A stretch of DNA of 63,109 nucleotides, taken from positions 1-63,109 of the forward strand of contig NZ_LNSB01000032.1 of NCBI RefSeq assembly GCF_001468285.1, in the 5' to 3' direction. Positions 1 to 6,141 of the stretch are shown here, piece after piece. Positions within the stretch are counted from its first letter, which is position 1, and each line of letters starts with the position of its first letter. The notes beneath the pieces were generated by a model that worked only from the letters and a program-made list of their open reading frames with translations, did no database searches and was not told the DNA's origin. The stretch is from Sphingopyxis sp. HIX. GTDB taxonomy: Bacteria > Pseudomonadota > Alphaproteobacteria > Sphingomonadales > Sphingomonadaceae. The position numbers and the translations under genes are program-made.

Positions 1-7
1 CCCCCAA

Positions 8-29
8 CCCCTCCCGCCTGCGGGAGGGG
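8..29. repeat. short GC palindrome, CCCCTCCCGC family
   Basis: CCCCTCCCGC and GCGGGAGGGG are separated by two bases, giving a perfect 10-bp inverted repeat. The same palindrome forms both ends of the composite element at 39839-39991, so this is one copy or fragment of a dispersed intergenic family. It sits downstream of rplA, beyond that gene's own terminator. Confidence 0.75.
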
Positions 30-67
30 AGGTCAACGGCAGCCCCCCGCCCCAAAGCGGGCACAAG

Positions 68-95
68 AAAAGGGCCGGAGTTTCCCCCGGCCCTT
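68..95 (-). terminator. rho-independent terminator of the rplK-rplA operon
   Basis: On the minus strand a 9-bp stem (AAGGGCCGG with CCGGCCCTT, 8-nt loop) is followed directly by further T residues. It begins 23 bases after the rplA stop codon. This is a classic intrinsic terminator and suggests that transcription of the ribosomal operon ends here. Confidence 0.85.
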
Positions 96-117
96 CCCTA
101 AATCGCAGTGCCTGAAA

Positions 118-816
118 TCAGGCGCCGGTGACGTCGGCGGTGTCGACCTTGACGCCCGGGCCCATCGACGACGACAGCGCGATCTTGCGGACGTACTTGC
201 CCTTCGCGCCGGCCGGCTTGGCCTTGACGATCGCGTCGACGAAGGCGTCGAAGTTCTGGCGGAGCTTCTCCTCGCCGAACGACAGCTTGCCGAGGCCGGC
301 GTGGATGATGCCCACCTTTTCGACGCGGAATTCGATCTGACCGCCCTTGGCGGCCTTCACGGCTTCGGCGACGTTCGGGGTCACGGTGCCCAGCTTCGGG
401 TTCGGCATCAGGCCCTTCGGACCCAGCGTCTTGCCGAGGCGGCCGACGATGCCCATCATGTCCGGCGTCGCGATGACGCGGCCATAGTCGAGGTTGCCCG
501 CGAGCATGTCTTCCATCAGGTCTTCGGCACCGACCTTGTCGGCACCGGCGGCCAGCGCCTTTTCGGCATTGTCGCCGCGCGCGAACACGGCGACCTTGAC
601 GTCCTTGCCGGTACCGGCGGGGAGCGTGACGACGCCGCGGACCATCTGGTCGGCATGGCGCGGATCGACGCCCAGGTTCATCGCGATTTCGAGCGTTTCG
701 TCGAACTTCGCCGAAGCGAGTTCGCGGACGGTCTTCAGCGCTTCGTCGACGGTGTGCAGCTTCAGCGCATCAACCTTGCCTTCGAGCGCCTTCTGCTTCT
801 TGGTCAGCTTGGCCAT
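118..816 (-). CDS. rplA: 50S ribosomal protein L1
   Basis: This is ribosomal protein L1, which forms the mobile L1 stalk of the large subunit near the E site and, in many bacteria, represses its own operon by binding the mRNA. The 232-residue length is normal for the family. The signature region is visible around residues 115-141 ([20 protein letters not shown], then MPNPK), followed by a conserved [11 protein letters not shown] segment at about 157-167. The gene starts 4 bases after the rplK stop, and its Shine-Dalgarno GGAGG lies across the end of rplK, so the pair is very likely translated from one message. A strong terminator follows. Function is firm by family; autoregulation is inferred from the family only. 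Confidence 0.98.
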   Translation of the reverse strand: MAKLTKKQKALEGKVDALKLHTVDEALKTVRELASAKFDETLEIAMNLGVDPRHADQMVRGVVTLPAGTGKDVKVAVFARGDNAEKALAAGADKVGAEDLMEDMLAGNLDYGRVIATPDMMGIVGRLGKTLGPKGLMPNPKLGTVTPNVAEAVKAAKGGQIEFRVEKVGIIHAGLGKLSFGEEKLRQNFDAFVDAIVKAKPAGAKGKYVRKIALSSSMGPGVKVDTADVTGA

Positions 817-820
817 GGGT

Positions 821-1252
821 TCAGCCCTCCGTCACTTCGAGGCCCATCGAGCGCGCGCTGCCCTCGATGATCTTGGTGGCCTGTTCGATATCGTTCGCGT
901 TGAGATCCTTCATCTTGATCTCGGCGATTTCGGCGAGCTTCGAGCGGGCGATCTTGCCGCCGCTGATCTTGCCCGGTTCCTTCGAGCCCGACTTGAGGTT
1001 CGCGGCCTTCTTGATGAGGTAGGTCGCGGGCGGGGTCTTGGTGACGAACGAGAAGCTCTTGTCGGCGAAGACGGTGATGATGGTCGGGGTCGGGGTGCCC
1101 TTTTCCATGGAATCGGTCGCGGCGTTGAACGCCTTGCAGAATTCCATGATGTTCACACCGCGCTGACCGAGCGCCGGCCCAAGCGGCGGCGACGGGTTGG
1201 CGGTGCCGGCGGGCACCTGCAGCTTGATATAGCCGCTGATCTTCTTGGCCAT
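821..1252 (-). CDS. rplK: 50S ribosomal protein L11
   Basis: L11 is part of the GTPase-associated centre of the large ribosomal subunit. The 143-residue protein has the typical Pro-rich N-terminal domain ([19 protein letters not shown] at about 14-32) and the C-terminal rRNA-binding domain. The start is supported by a strong AAAGGAGG six bases upstream of the ATG. It is the first of two ribosomal genes (rplK-rplA). In most bacteria nusG lies directly upstream, but here a thioesterase gene separates them, and a 155-base gap with a hairpin precedes rplK, so it may have its own promoter or leader control. Confidence 0.98.
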   Translation of the reverse strand: MAKKISGYIKLQVPAGTANPSPPLGPALGQRGVNIMEFCKAFNAATDSMEKGTPTPTIITVFADKSFSFVTKTPPATYLIKKAANLKSGSKEPGKISGGKIARSKLAEIAEIKMKDLNANDIEQATKIIEGSARSMGLEVTEG

Positions 1253-1274
1253 GACGGCCTCCTTTCTTTCTGTC

Positions 1275-1294
1275 GCCCCGGACGGATCCGGGGC
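1275..1294 (-). promoter_or_regulatory. hairpin in the rplK 5' leader
   Basis: GCCCCGGA and TCCGGGGC form a perfect 8-bp stem with a 4-nt loop, 22 bases upstream of the rplK start codon. No T-run follows in the transcribed direction, so it does not look like a terminator. A possible -35 (TTGACC on the minus strand, about 1307-1312) lies upstream, but no convincing -10 was found. The hairpin could be part of a leader bound by L1, as in other bacteria; that is inference only. Nothing else was recognised in 1253-1407. Confidence 0.4.
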
Positions 1295-1407
1295 TCAAAA
1301 TAAGCGGTCAAGCAGAGGGTTATCAGCCCTCCTCCCGCGCGGAATCACGCCCGTATCTGACGCGAAGCGGCGCCGTTAGCCGCAAATTCGCGGGAAAGCA
1401 AGGCTTC

Positions 1408-2334
1408 TCAGCCCTGCGGCGCCAGCCGCAGCAGCCCTTCCTGCACCGCCGAAGCGATGAGCGTGCCGTCCTGGCGATAGATCGAGCCGCGGTTGATCCC
1501 GCGGCTGCCGCCGGTCCAGTCGCTGTCCATGACATAGACGAACCATTGATCGACGCGCACATCATCGTGGAACCACATCGCATGGTCGAGGCTGGTCGAG
1601 AAGAGCCCCGGGGTCATGAAGTTGAGCCCGTGCGGCAGCATCGCCGACGACAGGAGCCCCATGTCCGACGCAAAGGCGAGGAAGCCGCGGTGGACGAGCG
1701 GGTCGTCGCCGATCGGCGCGGCGACGCGGAACCATTGATAATGCTGGGTCGCCTTCGCCGAGGCGGGCGGGCGATGGTTGCGCAGCTCGAACGGGCGGCG
1801 GCGCGCCATATGGAAGAAGGTATCTTCGGACACGTTCGGATCGGCGGCGATCGTCTCGAGGAAATCGCGGCATTCCTCGGGCGGCAGCAGGTCGGGCATC
1901 GGCACCTGGTGCGCGAGCCCCGGGGTGGGCAGCTGGAACGAGGCGGTGAGGTTGAAGATCACCTTGCCGTCCTGGCGCACGACGACGCGGCGGTTGGCGA
2001 AGCTGCGCCCGTCGAAGTCGCGGTGGACGCGAAAATGCAGCGGCTTGGTCTCGTCGCCGCCGCGCAGGAAATAGGCGTGGAGCGAATGGACCTGCTTGCC
2101 CGGATCGACGGTGCGCGCGGCGGCGACCATCGCCTGCGCGATCACCTGCCCGCCGAAGATGCGCTCGCGCGCCGTGGTGGCGAGCGCGGGGAAGAGGAAT
2201 TCGTCGGGCTCGCCCGCGGGCTCGAGGTCGAACAATCGCGCGACCGCGGCGACGACCGGTCCGGCATCGACGCTGGCGTTGATTTCGCGGGCGCGCGCGA
2301 TGCGGGCCTGAATCTGCTCGGGACTCAGGCTCAT
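1408..2334 (-). CDS. tesB: acyl-CoA thioesterase II (double hot-dog)
   Basis: The enzyme hydrolyses fatty acyl-CoA to free fatty acid and CoA. The 308-residue length and two hot-dog halves match the TesB family. The three catalytic residues known from E. coli TesB are recognisable: Asp224 in FASDMGLLSSA, Thr247 in FSTSLDHAMWFH, and Gln298 in ASAVQEGLLR. The N-terminal motif FGGQVIAQAM (about 60-69) is also typical. It lies on the same strand between nusG (41-base gap) and rplK (155-base gap), an unusual place for a lipid enzyme because nusG and rplK are normally adjacent. Co-transcription with nusG is possible but not shown. Confidence 0.93.
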   Translation of the reverse strand: MSLSPEQIQARIARAREINASVDAGPVVAAVARLFDLEPAGEPDEFLFPALATTARERIFGGQVIAQAMVAAARTVDPGKQVHSLHAYFLRGGDETKPLHFRVHRDFDGRSFANRRVVVRQDGKVIFNLTASFQLPTPGLAHQVPMPDLLPPEECRDFLETIAADPNVSEDTFFHMARRRPFELRNHRPPASAKATQHYQWFRVAAPIGDDPLVHRGFLAFASDMGLLSSAMLPHGLNFMTPGLFSTSLDHAMWFHDDVRVDQWFVYVMDSDWTGGSRGINRGSIYRQDGTLIASAVQEGLLRLAPQG

Positions 2335-2374
2335 AAAATCGCCCGCAACTGATGGGAGAGGACGGCGCGGGCCG

Positions 2375-2911
2375 TCACTTCATCCGCTCGACCTGCTCGA
2401 AGTCGAGCTCGACCGGGGTCGCGCGGCCGAAGATCGACACGCTGACCTTGACGCGCGCCTTGTCGAAATCGAGTTCCTCGACAAGGCCGTTGAAGCTCGC
2501 GAACGGGCCCTCGAGCACCTTGACCTGGTCGCCGATTTCGTAATCGACGCGGATCTCGGTCTTCGGACGCGCTGCGGCCTCTTCCTTGCTGTTCAGGATG
2601 CGCGCGGCCTCGGCCTCGCTGATCGCCTGCGGCTTGCCCATCGAGCCCAGAAAGCCCGTGACCTTCGGGGTGTTCTTGACGAGGTGATAGACGTCGTCGG
2701 TCATCGTCAGCTTGGCGAGGACGTAACCGGGGAAGAATTTCCGCTCGGCCTGCACCTTCTTGCCGCGCTTGACCTCGGTCACCGTCTCCACGGGCACCTC
2801 GACCGATTCGACGAGCTGCGACAGGCCCATGCGTTCGGCCTCGGCGATCACCGAGTCGCGGACCTTGTTCTCGAAACCCGAATAGGCGTGAATGATGTAC
2901 CAGCGCGCCAT
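2375..2911 (-). CDS. nusG: transcription termination/antitermination protein NusG
   Basis: NusG binds RNA polymerase near the clamp and couples it to Rho, NusA or the ribosome. The 178-residue protein starts MARWYIIHAYSGFE, the expected family start. A longer open frame continues 55 codons upstream but only overlaps secE out of frame, so it was not used. The NGN domain spans about 1-110 (with RKFFPGYVLAKL near 57-68) and the KOW domain about 125-152 (IGDQVKVLEGPFASFNG). An AGGACAG-type ribosome-binding site precedes the start, and the gene begins 29 bases after secE in the conserved secE-nusG arrangement. Confidence 0.98.
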   Translation of the reverse strand: MARWYIIHAYSGFENKVRDSVIAEAERMGLSQLVESVEVPVETVTEVKRGKKVQAERKFFPGYVLAKLTMTDDVYHLVKNTPKVTGFLGSMGKPQAISEAEAARILNSKEEAAARPKTEIRVDYEIGDQVKVLEGPFASFNGLVEELDFDKARVKVSVSIFGRATPVELDFEQVERMK

Positions 2912-2940
2912 GTCTGTCCTGTTCCTGTTAGTTGCGCGGC

Positions 2941-3138
2941 TTAGCGCGCGAGCGACGTCAGCCAGGTGACGACCGCGTTGAAGACCGAATCGACGCCGAG
3001 GAAGAAGAAGGCGAGGATCGTGGTCATGATGAGCACCAGGATCGTCGTCTGCACCGTTTCGCGGCCCGTGGGCCACACGATCTTGCGCGCTTCATCCTTC
3101 ACCTGATTGATGAATTGGCTCGGGCTCGTCTTCGCCAT
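2941..3138 (-). CDS. secE: preprotein translocase subunit SecE
   Basis: SecE is the essential small subunit of the SecYEG translocon in the inner membrane. The 65-residue single-span form is typical of alphaproteobacteria. MAKTSPSQFINQVKDEARKI carries the amphipathic helix, VWPTGRET is the conserved hinge, and a hydrophobic segment runs from about residue 31 to 48. An in-frame start nine codons further upstream is possible, but the chosen ATG has better-placed AGGA sequences. It is the first gene of a secE-nusG unit. Confidence 0.96.
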   Translation of the reverse strand: MAKTSPSQFINQVKDEARKIVWPTGRETVQTTILVLIMTTILAFFFLGVDSVFNAVVTWLTSLAR

Positions 3139-3173
3139 GATCCTGCTGTCCTCGTAAGCGTCCAATATCCGGC

Positions 3174-3202
3174 CAGATGGGTTGCGGCCCCCCGCGCGTC
3201 AA
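3174..3202 (-). promoter_or_regulatory. candidate secE-nusG promoter
   Basis: On the minus strand TTGACG (3197-3202) is followed after 17 bases by CATCTG (3174-3179), about 35 bases upstream of the secE start. The -35 is good and the -10 is weak. No tRNA gene, which often precedes secE, is visible in 3139-3320. Confidence 0.4.
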
Positions 3203-3320
3203 CCGCGCTTCGGGCAATAGTCCGCCCACCCTTGCCGAGCATGCCGGCCAAAGGCGGAGGGAAAACGGCGCATCTGTCCGAATGGAGCGGCCTTTACCGG
3301 TGCCTTGGCGCGATTGCAAG

Positions 3321-4715
3321 TCATAGGCTGGCCACGCGGTGCGGCATATGGCGGCGCATCGAAAGGAGCAGCCCGATCATCAGCGCCCAGGCGGCCGTCG
3401 GCTGGAGCGCGAAGAGCAGATGAAGCGCGCGCGCCGCCGCCGCGCCATGCTTGGGATCGAAGCCGACGAGGTCGAGCAGCGCGTAGCTGACCGCGATCGC
3501 CGCGGCGACGCCGAACTTCTGCATCAGGTTCAAAAGCGCGAAGAGGAAGGCCGCGCGGCTGCGCCCGCAGCGTTCGGCGTCGCGCGGGATCAGGTCGGCG
3601 AGCATCGACTGGGTGAAGAGCAATCCGACGAAGCCCGTGCCGAGCAGCAGCGAAAAGCCCGTCGCCTGGCCGAGGCCGCGCGGCTCCTGCGCCAGCGTCG
3701 CGAGCAGCAGGCTGGCGATCAGCAGCCCCATCGCGATCATCGTCCGCGGCTTGCCGAAGCGGCGCGCGAGCAGGGTCCAGAGCGGCGAGGCGATCGCGCC
3801 GCCGATGAAGCTCGCGAAGAGCAGCACCGCGCTCTGTCCGTCGAGCCCGAGCACCGCGGCGGCGAAGAAGACGAAGAGCGAGGTCAAGGAACCGAAGGCG
3901 AAGCTGTTGAGGAATTGCACCCCGAACAGCAGCATGAGCGGCGGGAAGCCCAGCGAGGCGCGGATCTCGTGGCGCCAGCCGATCCCGGGCTCGGCAACGA
4001 CGGCGCGCAGCGGCACGCGCGCGATCGCGACGAGCGCGACGGGCGCCATGATCAGGAAGATCGCGGCATAGGCGAGGATGCGCCCCTGGAGGTCGAGCCC
4101 GGGGATCGCGAGCTGCGCCGCCGCGGGCGCGGCAAAGGCGATCAGCAGCGCGATCTTCGCGAACCAGTCGCGCATCCCATAGAGCAAGGCGCTGTCGGCG
4201 GGGGTGCGCACCAGCGCCGAGCCCCACGACAATTGCGCGACCTCGTAGAGGCTGAAGCTCGAATAGAAGAGCACCATCACCAGGAAGAGCGCGGCGAAGG
4301 GCAGGCTGTCGCCGACGGTGACTATCATCGCCAGCAGCAGCGCGAGCGGCACCAGCGCGGCCAGCATCCAGCGGCGGTGCGCGCCGAGCCCGGTGCGCAC
4401 GCGGTCGATCATCGTCCCGATCAGCGGGTCGACCACCCCGTCCCAGATGGTGGTGAGCGAAAAGAGCAGCCCGACGAGCCCGACCGCGATCACGCCGCCT
4501 TCGGCGATATAGGGCGGCAGGTAGACGCTGAACGGCAGGCCGAGGATCGCCGTCGGTCCCGCGGTCGCGGCAAAGGCGGCGACGCTGCGCGGGCGGAGGG
4601 CGGCGTCTTCGGTGGATCGGGAGGCGGGCGCGAGGCCGGTCGGCGCCGTTGCTTGCTGTTCTGCCACGTCGCCTTGTCTCCGATACCAGGCGCGGAGAGT
4701 TTCAGCAATTGACAT
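3321..4715 (-). CDS. MFS sugar permease, GPH/MelB-like
   Basis: This is a polytopic inner-membrane transporter of 464 residues with about twelve hydrophobic segments. The segment WDGVVDPLIGTMIDRVRTG, followed by HRRW, is the hallmark loop of the glycoside-pentoside-hexuronide:cation symporter family (compare MelB), which imports sugars with Na+ or H+. The start MSIAETLRAW was preferred; a TTG three codons earlier is the only in-frame extension. It lies downstream of a LacI regulator on the same strand and next to an amylase/glucosidase operon, so its substrate is inferred to be maltose or malto-oligosaccharides. A TTGACA-N4-TGTCAA palindrome overlaps its start codon, suggesting direct repression. 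Confidence 0.88.
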   Translation of the reverse strand: MSIAETLRAWYRRQGDVAEQQATAPTGLAPASRSTEDAALRPRSVAAFAATAGPTAILGLPFSVYLPPYIAEGGVIAVGLVGLLFSLTTIWDGVVDPLIGTMIDRVRTGLGAHRRWMLAALVPLALLLAMIVTVGDSLPFAALFLVMVLFYSSFSLYEVAQLSWGSALVRTPADSALLYGMRDWFAKIALLIAFAAPAAAQLAIPGLDLQGRILAYAAIFLIMAPVALVAIARVPLRAVVAEPGIGWRHEIRASLGFPPLMLLFGVQFLNSFAFGSLTSLFVFFAAAVLGLDGQSAVLLFASFIGGAIASPLWTLLARRFGKPRTMIAMGLLIASLLLATLAQEPRGLGQATGFSLLLGTGFVGLLFTQSMLADLIPRDAERCGRSRAAFLFALLNLMQKFGVAAAIAVSYALLDLVGFDPKHGAAAARALHLLFALQPTAAWALMIGLLLSMRRHMPHRVASL

Positions 4716-4724
4716 GGGTGTCAA
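4709..4724. promoter_or_regulatory. palindrome TTGACA-N4-TGTCAA over the MFS start
   Basis: TTGACATGGGTGTCAA is a perfect 6-bp inverted repeat with a 4-base spacer. It covers the ATG (4713-4715) of the MFS permease gene. The same arms and spacer length occur at 45792-45809, four bases upstream of a thioesterase gene. It looks like an operator for a dimeric repressor; which regulator binds it cannot be told from the sequence. Confidence 0.5.
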
Positions 4725-4781
4725 CAGGGGTGGTCGGCTGGCGAACCGTGACGGCCGATCCGCCCTATCGATCCCGTTCGT

Positions 4782-5816
4782 CTAAACCGCCGTGCTCTGC
4801 CTTTTGATCAGCCTTGTCGGCAGCACGCTCCGCTCGACCGGCGCGTCGCCGATCCGCGCGAGCAGCGCGTCGACCAGCAGTTCGCCCGCGCCCTTCAGAT
4901 CCTGCATCACCGTCGTCAGCGTCGGACTGGTCAGGCTGGCGGCGGGGATGTCGTCGAAGCCGATGATCGCGACGTCGTGCGGCAGTCTGAGCCCCGCCTC
5001 GGTCAAAGCGCGCATCGCGCCGATCGCGATCAGGTCGCTCGCGGCGAAGATCGCGTCGAAGGGCTTCGCCGAAGCGAGCAGCGCCTGCGCCGCGGCATAG
5101 CCCGATTCCTCGGACGAGACCGCATCCTGCTGGAGCGCGGGGTCCGCGGTCAGCGCCGCGGCGGCCATCGCGCGGCAGAGGCCGGTGTAGCGGTCCTGGA
5201 ATTCGGGGGCATGGTCCGACGCGTCGCCGAGGAAGGCGATCGCCTTGCGCCCGATCGCGACCAGATGCTCGCCCGCCTGCACGCCGGCGCCGATATTGTC
5301 CGAACCGACGGTCAGCCCGATGCTGTCGTCCGACACCGAGCCCCAGCGCACGAACTTCGTGTCCATTTCGACCAGATGCTCGAGCTTCGCGCGATAGGTC
5401 TGATAGTCGCCGTAGCCCAGGAGGATGATGCCGTCGGAGCGGTGGCTGTCCTGATAGGCGACGTGCCAGTCGTTGTGCATCTGCTGGAAGCTGATGAGCA
5501 GGTCGTAGCCCCTCAGCGCGCACTGCCGCGTGATCGACCCCAGCATCGAGAGGAAGAAGGGGTTGATCATCGACTGGTCGGGGGTCGGATCCTCGAAGAA
5601 GAGCAGGGCGAGCGTGTGCGTTCGCTGCGAGCGGAGGCTCGAGGCGTTCTTGTCGACGGTGTAGTTGAGCTCGCGCGCGATGCGTTCGATGTTGGCGCGC
5701 GTCGCGGCGCTCACCGATTTGCTGCCGCGCAGCGCACGCGACACCGTCGGTTGCGATACGCCCGCGAGATAGGCGATGTCGAAGCTGGTCGGCTTGGCGG
5801 AGGGCGGGCGCCCCAT
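4782..5816 (-). CDS. LacI-family transcriptional regulator
   Basis: This is a sugar-responsive repressor of 344 residues. The N-terminal helix-turn-helix is clear (SFDIAYLAGVSQPTVSRALR, about residues 11-30), followed by the hinge region (NASSLRSQ, about 57-64) and a periplasmic-binding-protein-like effector domain (GYDLLISFQQMHND and the late AIIGFDDIPAASLTSPTLTT segment typical of LacI proteins). The start MGRPPSAKPT was chosen because AGGAGAGGAG lies just upstream; an upstream extension of 26 codons lacks family similarity. It is transcribed towards the MFS gene and divergently from the TonB receptor operon, so it probably controls the glucan locus with a malto-sugar as effector. Confidence 0.93.
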   Translation of the reverse strand: MGRPPSAKPTSFDIAYLAGVSQPTVSRALRGSKSVSAATRANIERIARELNYTVDKNASSLRSQRTHTLALLFFEDPTPDQSMINPFFLSMLGSITRQCALRGYDLLISFQQMHNDWHVAYQDSHRSDGIILLGYGDYQTYRAKLEHLVEMDTKFVRWGSVSDDSIGLTVGSDNIGAGVQAGEHLVAIGRKAIAFLGDASDHAPEFQDRYTGLCRAMAAAALTADPALQQDAVSSEESGYAAAQALLASAKPFDAIFAASDLIAIGAMRALTEAGLRLPHDVAIIGFDDIPAASLTSPTLTTVMQDLKGAGELLVDALLARIGDAPVERSVLPTRLIKRQSTAV

Positions 5817-6141
5817 GCTCCTCTCCTGTCGGGCGGGCGCCTGTTTCCGGCGCCTTGCAGGGCATAAGCCTAGCGATTGGTCCGGTCGATGCAATGTCCG
5901 AAGGGTCCATCGCGCGGCGCATGGTCGATTGTCGGAAAGCGTGGCTTTTCGGCGACAGTCGGCGCCCGCGCATAATATGCGTATACGTATACCCTATGGT
6001 GGCGCCGGGCGATTGGTTCCAATTGCGGGGGCAGACGATGGGATCAACCCACGCGGAAGGTGAGGATGCCGTGCGGCCGACGGGCGCCGCCCCCTTTGCC
6101 GACGCGTGGCCAGACCACCCCGTCGCACCAGGGGTAAAAAA
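5817..6141 (+). promoter_or_regulatory. divergent control region between lacI and the receptor operon, with palindrome 5981-5992
   Basis: This 325-base interval holds no convincing gene. Its main feature is GTATACGTATAC (5981-5992), fully self-complementary with a central CpG, as is common in LacI-family operators. CATAAT (5971-5976) just upstream could be a -10 box, with a weak TTCGGC 17 bases further upstream. If so, bound repressor would cover the start of the receptor transcript. The receptor's ribosome-binding site AGGGG lies about ten bases before its ATG. Confidence 0.45.

Noticed and set aside
1323..1583. 86-codon frame at the 3' end of tesB
   Set aside because: It overlaps tesB in another frame, and its translation is Arg/Ser/Cys-rich without family features.
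3139..3320. Possible tRNA-Trp upstream of secE
   Set aside because: The position is common for this tRNA, but no cloverleaf, CCA anticodon arm or T-arm consensus could be found.
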